A stretch of DNA of 64,000 nucleotides from Candidatus Poribacteria bacterium (GTDB lineage: Bacteria; Poribacteria; WGA-4E; GCA-2687025), in contig JAPPNK010000012.1 of assembly GCA_028818695.1 (NCBI GenBank), positions 163,476 through 227,475 of the forward strand, given 5' to 3'. Below, in pieces: positions 34,276 through 42,447 of the stretch (within the stretch, counting starts at the first letter, position 1; every line of letters begins with the position of its first letter). Position numbers and translations under genes: made by a program. Under the pieces are notes generated by a model that saw nothing but the letters and a program-made list of their open reading frames with translations, ran no database searches and was not told the origin of the DNA.

Positions 34276-35684
34276 GGGGCCGTTTTCAAAAGGCGGACAG
34301 CGCGGAGCAGATCGCTCTCGTCCGACGGGCGTATTGTGCGGAAGTCAAGCCAGATCCGTCCGCTTTGGATGCGCGCGACGACGGGCGGGTCGGCGGAACG
34401 CAGGCGCGCTTCCCAGCTCTCTACGGACGCGCGCGGATCCACGGGGCGGAGGGTTGCCGCCGCGCTCTGGATCGGGGACGCCGGCTGGGCCCCGCTTCCG
34501 ATCTGCGCTTCGGACGGCATGACGGCCGCTTCGGCGACGCCGTCCAGCTCTTGAACGCATCTCTGAACGAATCGGCGGGCGCGCCGCTTCACCTTCCGCA
34601 GAGGCTGCGTCATCTGGCGAAGCATCGGAAGCTCCAGTTCAGGACGCGCGGACGTTTCGTAAATCTCCAGGACAGCGGCGAGGGAGGCAAGAGTCAATTT
34701 TCCAACCCTGACGGCTCGCATGAGCGGATGCCGTTTGATCCGTTGTATCAGAGCCTCCTTGCCGACCAGTATTCCCGCCTGCGGTCCGCCGAGGAGCTTG
34801 TCGCCGCTGAAGGTTACGATGTCCGCGCCCGTGGCAAGGCGGTCAGACGCGACAGGTTCCGCCGGCAGATCGTACTGTTCTAGGCGGATCAGCGCGCCGC
34901 TGCCTAGGTCTTCCATGACCGGCAGGCCGCGCTTGCGTCCAATCTGAGCGAGCTGTTCAATGGAAGTTTCGCGCGTGAACCCCAAAACCGCGTAGTTGCT
35001 GGGGTGCGCCTTGAGAAGCAGCGCCGTGTTTTCGTTGACGGCGTTTTCGTAGTCGCGCGGATGGGTTCGGTTGGTCGTCCCAACCTCGCGCAGGGTTGTT
35101 CCCGCAGCCTCCATCACATCGGGAAGCCTGAAGGAGCCGCCGATCTCGATCAGCTCGCCGCGCGAGACGATCGTTTCGCGCCCCTCGGCAAGCGCTTTGA
35201 GCGCGATCAGGACAGCGGCGGCGTTGTTGTTGACGACGACAGCCGCTTCCGCTTGCGTCAGGCGTTTTAAAGCTGCTTCGACGCTCTGGTTTCGGTCGCC
35301 TCTTCCGCCTTTTTGAAGGTTGTATTCGAGATTGACGCAATGGCGCGCCGCCGTTAGGAGCGCGGCGCCCGCCGCTTTCGGCAGAATGGAGCGCCCCAGG
35401 TTTGTGTGCGTGACCGTTCCGGTCGCGTTGACAACTCGGCGGAGAGGGAGCTTCCGATGCGCAAGGCGGTTTGCGGCAGATTGGGCTGCCTCTTCGGCGG
35501 AGAGGGTCGGCGGATTGTCGGGGCTGTTTAGAATGCGTTGACGCGCGCGCTCTATTTCCTCTTGGACGAGACGCTTTAAAAAACGGCGGCGGAATCGCTT
35601 CGCATAAGGCTCCAGAACCGGCTGGTTGAGCGCGTCATCGACAACGGGCAGGCTGCGCAGGGCGGATCGCTGGGCGTCGTTCAT
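34272..35684 (-). CDS. selA: L-seryl-tRNA(Sec) selenium transferase
   Basis: A 470-residue PLP enzyme that converts Ser-tRNA(Sec) to Sec-tRNA(Sec) using selenophosphate. Family motifs: LPVVDDALNQP at the start, RRVVNATGTVTHTNLGRS, NNNAAAVLIAL, EIGGSFRLPDVM, EDLGSGAL, and SGDKLLGGPQAGI with the PLP lysine at residue 296 (295 in E. coli). I start at 35684 (MNDAQRS), which overlaps the trkH stop by four bases; the frame is open further upstream but there it lies inside trkH. selB follows with another four-base overlap. Confidence 0.95.
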   Translation of the reverse strand: MNDAQRSALRSLPVVDDALNQPVLEPYAKRFRRRFLKRLVQEEIERARQRILNSPDNPPTLSAEEAAQSAANRLAHRKLPLRRVVNATGTVTHTNLGRSILPKAAGAALLTAARHCVNLEYNLQKGGRGDRNQSVEAALKRLTQAEAAVVVNNNAAAVLIALKALAEGRETIVSRGELIEIGGSFRLPDVMEAAGTTLREVGTTNRTHPRDYENAVNENTALLLKAHPSNYAVLGFTRETSIEQLAQIGRKRGLPVMEDLGSGALIRLEQYDLPAEPVASDRLATGADIVTFSGDKLLGGPQAGILVGKEALIQRIKRHPLMRAVRVGKLTLASLAAVLEIYETSARPELELPMLRQMTQPLRKVKRRARRFVQRCVQELDGVAEAAVMPSEAQIGSGAQPASPIQSAAATLRPVDPRASVESWEARLRSADPPVVARIQSGRIWLDFRTIRPSDESDLLRAVRLLKTAP

Positions 35685-37180
35685 CGCCGTTTCCACAGCT
35701 GCGGAGCGAAGAGCGCAAGCACTGTAAAAAGCTCTAAACGCCCCAGCAGCATACAGAAGGAGAGCGCGCATTTGCCGAGGATCGGTATGTGCGCGTAGTT
35801 GTCGGTCGGGCCGACCGTTCCAAGCCCTGGTCCGATGTTGAACATTGCCGCAATGACGGAGCTTCCGGCGCTGACAATGTCCATTCCGAGCGTCGTCATA
35901 AAACAGGTTGCGCCGGCGAAGAGCGCCATAAACAGAAAAAAGAAACCGAGTATGTTCTTCATAATGTCAGGCGATACGACTCGGTCGCCGACGCGAATGG
36001 CGATCACCGATCTGGGCATGACAAGCCGTTTCACTTCCACATATCCGTGCTTGAGAAGCAGCATCATTCGGATATGTTTCATGCCGCCGGCGGTGGAGCC
36101 TGCGCATCCTCCGAACAGCATGAGTATCACAAGAAGCGCTTGCGACAAGGCGGGCCACATCTCAAAGTCGGCGGTGGCGTAGCCCGTGGTGCTGAGGATG
36201 GATCCAACCTGAAATGAGGCGTGTCGCGCGGCTTCGGGAATCGAGTCGTATAGGGGCGTTTCGCCCTTGGGGGGATGCATTGTGTTCCACATGATCAGCA
36301 GGACGGCGGCGGCGAGTGTGGCGGCGTAGAAGCGGAATTCGGCGTCTTTAATGTGCGCCTTGAAATCGCCGCGTATGAGTTTCAGATGGAGGGCAAAGTT
36401 TGTTCCCGCGAGAAACATGAAAACGAGAATGACGATGTCGAAGTAGAGGCTGTTGTAATGCTGAATGCTGGCGTTTTTGGTGGAGAATCCGCCTGTCGCC
36501 ATTGTGCCGAAGGTGTGGCAAGCGGCGTCGAAGGGGGACATTCCGCCCGCCCAGAGCAGGAGGAACTCAGCGGCGGAAATAGCCGCGTATATCCCCCACA
36601 TGATCTTGGCGGTCTGGGCGATGCGGGGCGTGAGGCGATCCGTTTCGGGGCCTGGGGCTTCAGCGCGGTAAAGCTGCATTCCGCCGACGCCGAGAAGCGG
36701 CAGGATGGCGACAGCCAGCACGACGATGCCCATTCCGCCGATCCAGTGGGTCAAGCTTCTCCAAAAGAGAACGGCATGGGAGACAGGTTCAATGTCGGTC
36801 AGGACGGTGGCTCCGGTCGTTGTGAATCCAGAGATCGACTCAAAAAAGCAAAAGACAAACTCCTCAAATTTGCTGCGTCCAGGTTCGTAAAAAACGCCTT
36901 CAAATAGAAACGGCAGGGAGCCGAACAGCGCGACAACCGTCCAGCCGAGGGCGACTGCGGCGATCCCTTCGCGGTTTCGCAGCTCCGCGTTTCCCTTTAA
37001 AATGATGCGTCCGGCGAGTCCGACAACGGCGGCGACAACGATCGACACAAGGAATGAAGCGACGCCCGTCTCTCCGTGTGCGCGGCTATAGTAAAGGGCG
37101 ACGAAAAGAGGCGCGGCAAGAGCGGCGGAGAGAAAAAGCAGCAGGTTGCTGAGGGTGTAGGCGACAGCTTTTTTGTTCAC
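35681..37180 (-). CDS. trkH: Trk/Ktr potassium uptake channel subunit
   Basis: A 499-residue TrkH-type K+ translocation subunit with four pore repeats. Selectivity loops are seen at ISGFTTTGATVL, TFGTMATGGFSTKN, ILSTTGYATADF and FNIGPGLGTVGPTD, and ALLVILMLFGGCAGSTAGGMK is a family signature. I choose the GTG at 37180 because AGAGGA lies six bases before it and the protein then begins MNKKAVAYTLSNLL; the frame is open to 37228 but that part overlaps trkA. It starts 10 bases after trkA and overlaps selA by four bases. It acts in the inner membrane with TrkA as its cytoplasmic gate. Confidence 0.93.
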   Translation of the reverse strand: MNKKAVAYTLSNLLLFLSAALAAPLFVALYYSRAHGETGVASFLVSIVVAAVVGLAGRIILKGNAELRNREGIAAVALGWTVVALFGSLPFLFEGVFYEPGRSKFEEFVFCFFESISGFTTTGATVLTDIEPVSHAVLFWRSLTHWIGGMGIVVLAVAILPLLGVGGMQLYRAEAPGPETDRLTPRIAQTAKIMWGIYAAISAAEFLLLWAGGMSPFDAACHTFGTMATGGFSTKNASIQHYNSLYFDIVILVFMFLAGTNFALHLKLIRGDFKAHIKDAEFRFYAATLAAAVLLIMWNTMHPPKGETPLYDSIPEAARHASFQVGSILSTTGYATADFEMWPALSQALLVILMLFGGCAGSTAGGMKHIRMMLLLKHGYVEVKRLVMPRSVIAIRVGDRVVSPDIMKNILGFFFLFMALFAGATCFMTTLGMDIVSAGSSVIAAMFNIGPGLGTVGPTDNYAHIPILGKCALSFCMLLGRLELFTVLALFAPQLWKRR

Positions 37181-37190
37181 AGCCGGTCCT

Positions 37191-38543
37191 CTAACCTGAA
37201 AAGAGCCTCTCCACCGGCTGGATCGCATGCGGCAGGCAGAAAACGACGACGCGGTCGCCCGGCATGATCATGTCGACGCCTTTGGGAATGATGACCGTTC
37301 CGTCGCGCACGATGGCTCCGATGATCGCGTCCTCCGGCAGGTCGAGGCTGGAGAGCTCCTTGCCGGCGGCTTTGGCGGTTCGCCGCGCGACCAGCTCCAG
37401 CGCTTCGGCGTCGATTTCATGAAGGGCGGCGACGGAGATCACATTGCCTCTGCGAATCAGTTTGAGCGCGGCTCCGACTGCGGCAAGGTGCCGGCTGACG
37501 GCGCCGTCCAGCATCGGTATCGACTTGATGATCGGAAGATAACGCGGCTTTTGGATCAGCGTCAGGACGCGGGGGCAGCCCTTCTTCTTGAAGGAGACGC
37601 ATGCCATGACGTCGCTGTCGTCGTCGCCTGTAACGGAGACGAACCCGTCCGCGGCGTCCACCGCGGCGGCTTCCAACACCGCTTCATCGTGGACGTCGCC
37701 GTGGATAACATCCGCTTTGGCGAGCTGTTCGGCGGCGGCTTGGGCGGCGTCTCTGTCTTTTTCGATGATGACCGCTTTGGCGCCGCTCTCTTCGACCATT
37801 CGACCGAGCGCAAGGCCGATTCGCCCCGCCCCATTGATGACGACGCGCTCTAAGGCGATGCGGCTGGCGCCTGAGCAGCTCATCAGATGGGCGATGCTCT
37901 CGCCGCTTCCGACCGCAAACAGCTCGTCCCCCTCGCGAATCACATTGTTCCCTTTGGGTATGATGACGGAGCCGTCCGGCTTTTTGACGGCGGCGAACAG
38001 CAGGTCTCTGCGAATGACGTTCTTGCGCAGGTCTTCGATGGAGCGATTACGAAGATCGTTGTCGGGGCGCACCTGAAAGGCGATCAGCTGTACGCGCCCT
38101 TGGGCGAATTCGACCAGCTCGCGCGCTTCCGGAGCGGAGAGCAGGCGCAGAAACTCCTCCGCCGAAAGCATTTCAGGGTTCACAAGCAGATCAATGCCGA
38201 CGTCTGAGGGGGAGAGTATGGATTGATTGGAGAAATAGTCCGGCGAAGAGACGCGCGCGATCTTCGTCAAGACGCCGCTTTTCTGCGCGACGATGGAGGC
38301 GATCACATTCACATCGTCGTCGTGGGTGACGGCGATGCAGAAGTCGGCGGAGGAAACGCCTGCCTTTTCTAGAATGACGGGCGACGAGCCGGAGCCGTGT
38401 ATCGTCATCAGATCAAGGCGTTCTTCGACTCTATGCAGCGCGTCTTTGGATTTGTCGATCAGGACGACATCGCATTGTTCCTCGGTGAGCGCTTTTGCGA
38501 TATGGTAACCGATTTCGCCAGCTCCAACGATCACAGCGCGCAT
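37191..38543 (-). CDS. trkA: Trk potassium uptake regulator TrkA
   Basis: A 450-residue cytoplasmic NAD(H)-binding regulator of TrkH with two RCK units. Each has a Rossmann glycine motif (VIVGAGEIGYHIA at the N-terminus; VVINGAGRIGLALG near residue 230) and a TrkA-C domain (GDELFAVGSGESI and GDRVVVFCLPHAI). First gene of the apparent operon trkA-trkH-selA-selB. The combination of potassium uptake with selenocysteine synthesis looks like coincidental co-transcription; I know of no functional link. No strong promoter is visible in the 47-base gap to the lipoprotein gene, which is transcribed in the same direction. Confidence 0.95.
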   Translation of the reverse strand: MRAVIVGAGEIGYHIAKALTEEQCDVVLIDKSKDALHRVEERLDLMTIHGSGSSPVILEKAGVSSADFCIAVTHDDDVNVIASIVAQKSGVLTKIARVSSPDYFSNQSILSPSDVGIDLLVNPEMLSAEEFLRLLSAPEARELVEFAQGRVQLIAFQVRPDNDLRNRSIEDLRKNVIRRDLLFAAVKKPDGSVIIPKGNNVIREGDELFAVGSGESIAHLMSCSGASRIALERVVINGAGRIGLALGRMVEESGAKAVIIEKDRDAAQAAAEQLAKADVIHGDVHDEAVLEAAAVDAADGFVSVTGDDDSDVMACVSFKKKGCPRVLTLIQKPRYLPIIKSIPMLDGAVSRHLAAVGAALKLIRRGNVISVAALHEIDAEALELVARRTAKAAGKELSSLDLPEDAIIGAIVRDGTVIIPKGVDMIMPGDRVVVFCLPHAIQPVERLFSG

Positions 38544-38590
38544 CGGAGTCTCGCGGTTCTATGGTTAGGCGTCGCGCAGATCGTCATGTA

Positions 38591-39163
38591 TTAGCGCCGG
38601 CTTTTATACTCGCGTATCAGCCCGTCCTCGCTCGTCAGGGTGAGAATAGATCCTTCTCGCTTCCATGTTCCGGACTCGACGCCTTGCGTCGCCCATCTCA
38701 TCCCTTCCGCCTGAAAAAAAGAGACCCCGACGACGAAGTTGTCCAATACCCTAATAGCGGAGGCGACATTAACGGTGCCTGGGTTATTGGAGGTGAGAGT
38801 GTAGTTTTGATCGTCGCGCGTGTAGGAGCCTTCTTGAGTATAGACCACGGCCGAACCTGGCGGCATTCGAGTTCCGTCAACAGATGTGTAGGTCCATGTG
38901 AGACGGATGACGTAGCGTTGGCTTTCTGCGTAGAACGCGACGCTGTTGGTGAATTTGCCAACATCATTGTCTTCAACAAACCATGTGTTGTTGACGGAGC
39001 TGGACCGAACGTTGTCGACGGAGATGATGCCCCATGGTCCGTCCCAGGGATCTTGCGGTCCGGGATCGATCGGTTCGACGATGTCTTCAGTATCGCCGCA
39101 GCTGGCGAGGGCGATTGCGAAGGCGAGAGCTGTCGTCAAAAAAAGTTTCGGCATTGCTTTCAT
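38591..39163 (-). CDS. Small secreted lipoprotein, lipocalin-like
   Basis: A 190-residue protein with a signal peptide and lipobox (AFAIALASC, Cys22). A short acidic-proline linker follows (IVEPIDPGPQDPWDGPW), then beta strands with repeating aromatic and polar residues (YVIRLTWTYTSV, SYTRDDQNYTLTS, GTWKREGSILTLTSEDG). The last part resembles the lipocalin-like or META-type domains that occur in bacterial lipoproteins. AGGAAAG precedes the start. No function can be assigned. Confidence 0.65.
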   Translation of the reverse strand: MKAMPKLFLTTALAFAIALASCGDTEDIVEPIDPGPQDPWDGPWGIISVDNVRSSSVNNTWFVEDNDVGKFTNSVAFYAESQRYVIRLTWTYTSVDGTRMPPGSAVVYTQEGSYTRDDQNYTLTSNNPGTVNVASAIRVLDNFVVGVSFFQAEGMRWATQGVESGTWKREGSILTLTSEDGLIREYKSRR

Positions 39164-39195
39164 TGTTCTTTCCTGTGCTCTAGATCGCGTATATA

Positions 39196-39224
39196 ATCAT
39201 ACTGGATACGGCGGCGTACGGCAA
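39196..39224 (-). promoter_or_regulatory. Promoter of the small lipoprotein gene
   Basis: On the minus strand: TTGCCG (39224-39219), 17-base spacer, TATGAT (39201-39196). The ATG at 39163 follows, with AGGAAAG as ribosome site. It lies just left of the second MITE copy. Confidence 0.5.
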
Positions 39225-39251
39225 TATCGTTCTTTTCGACCTAAAGGCTTT

Positions 39252-39385
39252 AGTTGGGACATGTCGGCATGCGAACGCGAACGTCGCCTTCTGGACTCTG
39301 GATTCTCGTTTGCGCAGGAATAACGACAGGCGGCGCGCGGCTTTTCCGCTGGCCGCAGCAGTTCTTTCGCGGCAATGTCCCAACT
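39252..39385. mobile_element. 134-bp MITE-like element, copy B
   Basis: Ends AGTTGGGACAT (39252-39262) and ATGTCCCAACT (39375-39385), the same 11-bp inverted repeats as copy A at 13519-13654. The central palindrome is degenerate here (ATTCTCGTTTGCGCAGGAAT, 39302-39321). Shared internal blocks include GTCGGCATGCGAACGC near the left end (GTCGACATGCGAACGC in copy A) and a CTTTTCC segment to the right. No ORF of its own. It occupies the middle of the 349-base gap between the lipoprotein and Rieske genes. Confidence 0.8.
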
Positions 39386-39409
39386 TAAGGGGCGGGTCAG
39401 AAAAAACAG

Positions 39410-39439
39410 TTGACGCGCATGGCAGGAATATGGAACAAT
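39410..39439 (+). promoter_or_regulatory. Possible promoter of the Rieske/cytochrome b operon
   Basis: TTGACG (39410-39415), 18-base spacer, AACAAT (39434-39439), about 75 bases before the Rieske start. The -10 matches only four of six positions. The promoter lies 25 bases to the right of the MITE end. Confidence 0.35.
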
Positions 39440-39512
39440 ATGCGCTGGCGGCGGTTATCGCGCAACGCGCCTGGACGGACGTTGGACGGCTTAGAAAACT
39501 TACGGAGGAGCG

Positions 39513-40037
39513 ATGGGTCGGCGAAAATTTTTCAAGGCGTTTGGCTGGATTGGAACGCTCGCGGGTATGGCGGGGAGCTCCTTATTTCTCCTCGTCAAGT
39601 TTCTTTTTCCCCGCGCGCTTTATGAGCCTGCGACGGAGTTCAAGGCGGGTCCGCCCTCCAACTACCCGCCGGATCCTAGCGGGCGCATCCGCGTGTATGA
39701 AAACTACAAGACGACCGAGCGCGTCTGGATCGTCCATGGCGACGACCCGACGACGGGCAAGCATGGCATCTATGCATTTTACGCGCAATGCACCCATCTG
39801 GGCTGCACCCCGCGCTGGCTTGAGAACGAGGGAAAATTCAAATGCCCGTGCCACGGCAGCGGATTTTACCCGTACGGCGTTAACTTTGAAGGTCCCGCGC
39901 CGCGTCCGCTTGAAAAGCTGGCTATTCAGATGCTGGAGGGACAGGTCGTCATCGACAAGGCGCAGCGATACCGAGAGGAGAAGGGGCAATGGTCCGACGC
40001 GCGGAGCATCATCGAGACGCCGCGGCCGGTCGCATAA
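39513..40037 (+). CDS. Rieske iron-sulfur protein of a bc/b6f-type complex
   Basis: A 174-residue protein with an N-terminal membrane anchor (residues 10-30, preceded by RRKFF, a likely Tat-like signal-anchor) and a Rieske fold. Box I CTHLGC (Cys93, His95, Cys98) and box II CPCHGS (Cys111, Cys113, His114) provide the 2Fe-2S ligands and the stabilising disulfide. AGGAG stands before the start. It accepts electrons from quinol in the periplasmic face of the complex. The gene heads a cluster with cytochrome b (40096) and a subunit IV-like protein (41069). No c-type cytochrome gene is in the cluster. Confidence 0.93.
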   Translation: MGRRKFFKAFGWIGTLAGMAGSSLFLLVKFLFPRALYEPATEFKAGPPSNYPPDPSGRIRVYENYKTTERVWIVHGDDPTTGKHGIYAFYAQCTHLGCTPRWLENEGKFKCPCHGSGFYPYGVNFEGPAPRPLEKLAIQMLEGQVVIDKAQRYREEKGQWSDARSIIETPRPVA

Positions 40038-40095
40038 CGGCTCTGAGCGCGGCGCTGCTTGAGATGAGAACATTGATACTGGCGAGAGGAGAATC

Positions 40096-40863
40096 ATGGC
40101 GTTTTGGCAGAATCTGAAAGACTCAATCACGGGATCGCAGGTCTGGAAGTCGATGTTTCGGCACGACTACAAAGACACTCGGCGCAACCGCGCTTTGCAG
40201 ATTCTCAACAACGTTTTCCTGCATCTCCATCCTGTTTCGGTCGCCCGGCACGCCACGAAGATACGATTTACATGGTGCATGGGCGGCATCACCTTTTTGA
40301 TGTTTCTCATTTGCACCGTCACGGGCGTCCTGCTCATGTTTTATTACCGCCCAACGCCGGAGTACGCCTACAAAGACATCACGCATCTGGCGTTTGACGT
40401 CTCCTTCGGTCCGCTGCTGCGGAACATGCACCGCTGGGCTGCGCATGGGATGGTGATTGCGATCTGGCTGCATATGCTGCGCGTTTTCATGACAGGGTCG
40501 TATAAAAAGCCGCGCGAGTTCAACTGGGGCGTCGGCGTCGTGCTGCTCGTGTTGACGCTGTTTTTGAGCTTCACGGGCTATCTGCTGCCGTGGGATCAGC
40601 TGGCGTACTGGGCGGTGACGGTCGGCACAACGATGGCAAAGTCGCATCCAGGCATCGGAGCGGAGGGTCCGCTGACGCCGGAGTTTGTGACCCAGGCGAA
40701 CGACATCCGCTTTGTGCTGCTGGGGGGGACGACGGTCGGCGAGGTCGCCCTGCTGCGTTTTTATGTGCTTCACTGCATTTTTGTCCCGTTGATCGCGTCC
40801 GTTTTGATGGCGGTTCATTTTTGGCGCGTCCGTAAAGACGGCGGCATATCGGGGCCGATGTGA
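40096..40863 (+). CDS. Cytochrome b6-type subunit of quinol:acceptor oxidoreductase
   Basis: A 255-residue membrane protein, the size of the N-terminal, haem-carrying half of cytochrome b. Two haem b ligand pairs can be seen: [19 protein letters not shown] (H-x13-H) and [20 protein letters not shown] (H-x14-H, the b6 spacing). The quinone-site region [17 protein letters not shown] is well conserved. GAGGAG precedes the start. Its short length means that the C-terminal half is supplied by the separate gene at 41069, as in b6f complexes. Confidence 0.93.
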   Translation: MAFWQNLKDSITGSQVWKSMFRHDYKDTRRNRALQILNNVFLHLHPVSVARHATKIRFTWCMGGITFLMFLICTVTGVLLMFYYRPTPEYAYKDITHLAFDVSFGPLLRNMHRWAAHGMVIAIWLHMLRVFMTGSYKKPREFNWGVGVVLLVLTLFLSFTGYLLPWDQLAYWAVTVGTTMAKSHPGIGAEGPLTPEFVTQANDIRFVLLGGTTVGEVALLRFYVLHCIFVPLIASVLMAVHFWRVRKDGGISGPM

Positions 40864-40890
40864 CGATGCCGAAAGGAGAGCGTTTAGGCG

Positions 40891-41052
40891 ATGCTCGAGT
40901 TGATGATCGGCGCATGCTTGGTTGTGTTGATTGTCTATGCTCTTTTTGGACGGGAAGGCTGCCGGGGGAGCTGCTGGGGGTGCGTCGGCTGCGCCGTTGT
41001 TTTGGCCGCCGTTGCGGCGCTGCTGATATTTCTGACCGTATGGCCCGTTTGA
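40891..41052 (+). CDS. 53-residue cysteine-rich membrane peptide
   Basis: A small gene between the two cytochrome b parts. ATG at 40891 after AAGGAG at 40873. The product has two hydrophobic helices (LMIGACLVVLIVYALF and AVVLAAVAALLIFLTVW) separated by a loop with four cysteines (GCRGSCWGCVGC). It ends TGA at 41050-41052, 16 bases before the next gene. It could be a small structural or assembly subunit of the bc-type complex. The cysteines could hold a metal. I do not recognise a family. Confidence 0.6.
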   Translation: MLELMIGACLVVLIVYALFGREGCRGSCWGCVGCAVVLAAVAALLIFLTVWPV

Positions 41053-41068
41053 CGCTGGAGAAGAATAC

Positions 41069-42421
41069 GTGATCGACGCCATCGTACATGCAATCCAGGA
41101 CATTGACTTCAACAATTTCTGGCTGATCATCAGCAAGCCGGACAATGTGCCTGTTCTGGGTCTCTATCCGTTGCTCGCGTTCTTTACAGGCTGGGGGATC
41201 GTTCAGGGAATGGAGAACGACCGGCGAAAACGCGCCGGACTTCCCCTCATTGAGCAGTCCGGCGAGAAGACGCATACCTGGCCGTACCTGACGCGCCTTG
41301 AGTTCCTGGCGCTCATTATCGTCATGGTCATCATGACGGTCTGGTCGGTGGCTCTGGACGCTCCGCTGGAGGAGCCGGCCGATCCCTCCACAACGCCGAA
41401 CCCTTCAAAAGCGCCATGGTACTTTCTAGGCTTGCAGGAAATGCTGGTCTATTTTGATCCATGGTTTGCGGGCGTTGTCCTGCCGGGACTCATCATTATG
41501 GGTCTGATTGCGATCCCGTATGTGGATTCGAACGAGGCGGGGTCGGGCTACTACACGGTTCGGGAGCGCCCCTTTGCGATTGCGGTCTTCTTTTTTGGCT
41601 TCTTCGTCCTGTGGTGCGCCCAGATCTTCATCGGCACTTTCCTTCGGGGGCCGGGCTGGAACTTCTTCGGCCTGTTTGAGACGTGGGACCCGCATAAGAT
41701 CGTTCCGCTCAACAACGTCGATATGTCGAACCTGATCGGATCGTGGGTTTCCGGTTTGATGGACGCCCTGAACATGGAAGGAGGCGTCGCCGTTGCGGCG
41801 CATTTTGACGCCCAAAAGCCCCTCGGCATCTTGATCGGAGCTGCAGCGGTGATGGGTTATCTCGGACTGGCTCCGATGAGCTATCTTTACGGCAGGCGCG
41901 TCCTTCGCCGGCGCGAGATTGTCGACCCAGAAACGAACAGGGTTCGAGAAGGCTCCCCGCTCTTGACGGTCGACTGGATCGCCGGAACAGACCCCGAAAG
42001 AGTAACGCTAACAGGTATGGTTCTAGACCTGTTTATCTGGTCAATAAAGTTGCCGGCGATGATTTTCCTGGGCGTTTTGAGGATTCCGTCGCTGGGAGCG
42101 GCCGGTTTTGTCTTTTGCCTGCTGCTGTTGGGAGCCTATGCGGCGTTTATGTTCTCAATGGCAACGGTCTTGACGGCGGCGCTTCTTTTGTGGCTGCTGC
42201 TGCATTTGAGGCGTCCGGAAAACTGGGAGCGGTGGCGCGACGCTGTTATGGAAAAGATCCCTGGCTGGATCGTCTCGAAAGTGGCGGACCTCGGGCTGCT
42301 GCGTTTTTTCATCGTCTCAAACCTGTTCTTGATCATGCTCGGCGTTCCAATCAAGATGGTACTGCGCTGGACGCTGGCGGTGAAGTATATCTGGGTTCTC
42401 CCAGGAGTGTTCAATATTTAA
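41069..42421 (+). CDS. Subunit IV-like protein of the cytochrome bc complex, extended
   Basis: A 450-residue membrane protein that starts with GTG (41069) after GGAGAAG. The segment NPSKAPWYFLGLQEMLVYFDPW is the conserved quinol-site region of subunit IV/cytochrome b C-terminal domains (PEWY-like). About nine hydrophobic helices can be seen; helices beyond subunit IV size extend the protein at the C-terminus (residues 300-450). No CxxCH is present, so it is not a fused cytochrome c. It completes the b6f-type core with the Rieske and cytochrome b genes. The extra C-terminal helices (IPSLGAAGFVFCLLLLGAY) have no assignment. Confidence 0.8.
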   Translation: MIDAIVHAIQDIDFNNFWLIISKPDNVPVLGLYPLLAFFTGWGIVQGMENDRRKRAGLPLIEQSGEKTHTWPYLTRLEFLALIIVMVIMTVWSVALDAPLEEPADPSTTPNPSKAPWYFLGLQEMLVYFDPWFAGVVLPGLIIMGLIAIPYVDSNEAGSGYYTVRERPFAIAVFFFGFFVLWCAQIFIGTFLRGPGWNFFGLFETWDPHKIVPLNNVDMSNLIGSWVSGLMDALNMEGGVAVAAHFDAQKPLGILIGAAAVMGYLGLAPMSYLYGRRVLRRREIVDPETNRVREGSPLLTVDWIAGTDPERVTLTGMVLDLFIWSIKLPAMIFLGVLRIPSLGAAGFVFCLLLLGAYAAFMFSMATVLTAALLLWLLLHLRRPENWERWRDAVMEKIPGWIVSKVADLGLLRFFIVSNLFLIMLGVPIKMVLRWTLAVKYIWVLPGVFNI

Positions 42422-42447
42422 CTGCCGCTTACAGAGAGAGGCTCAGG

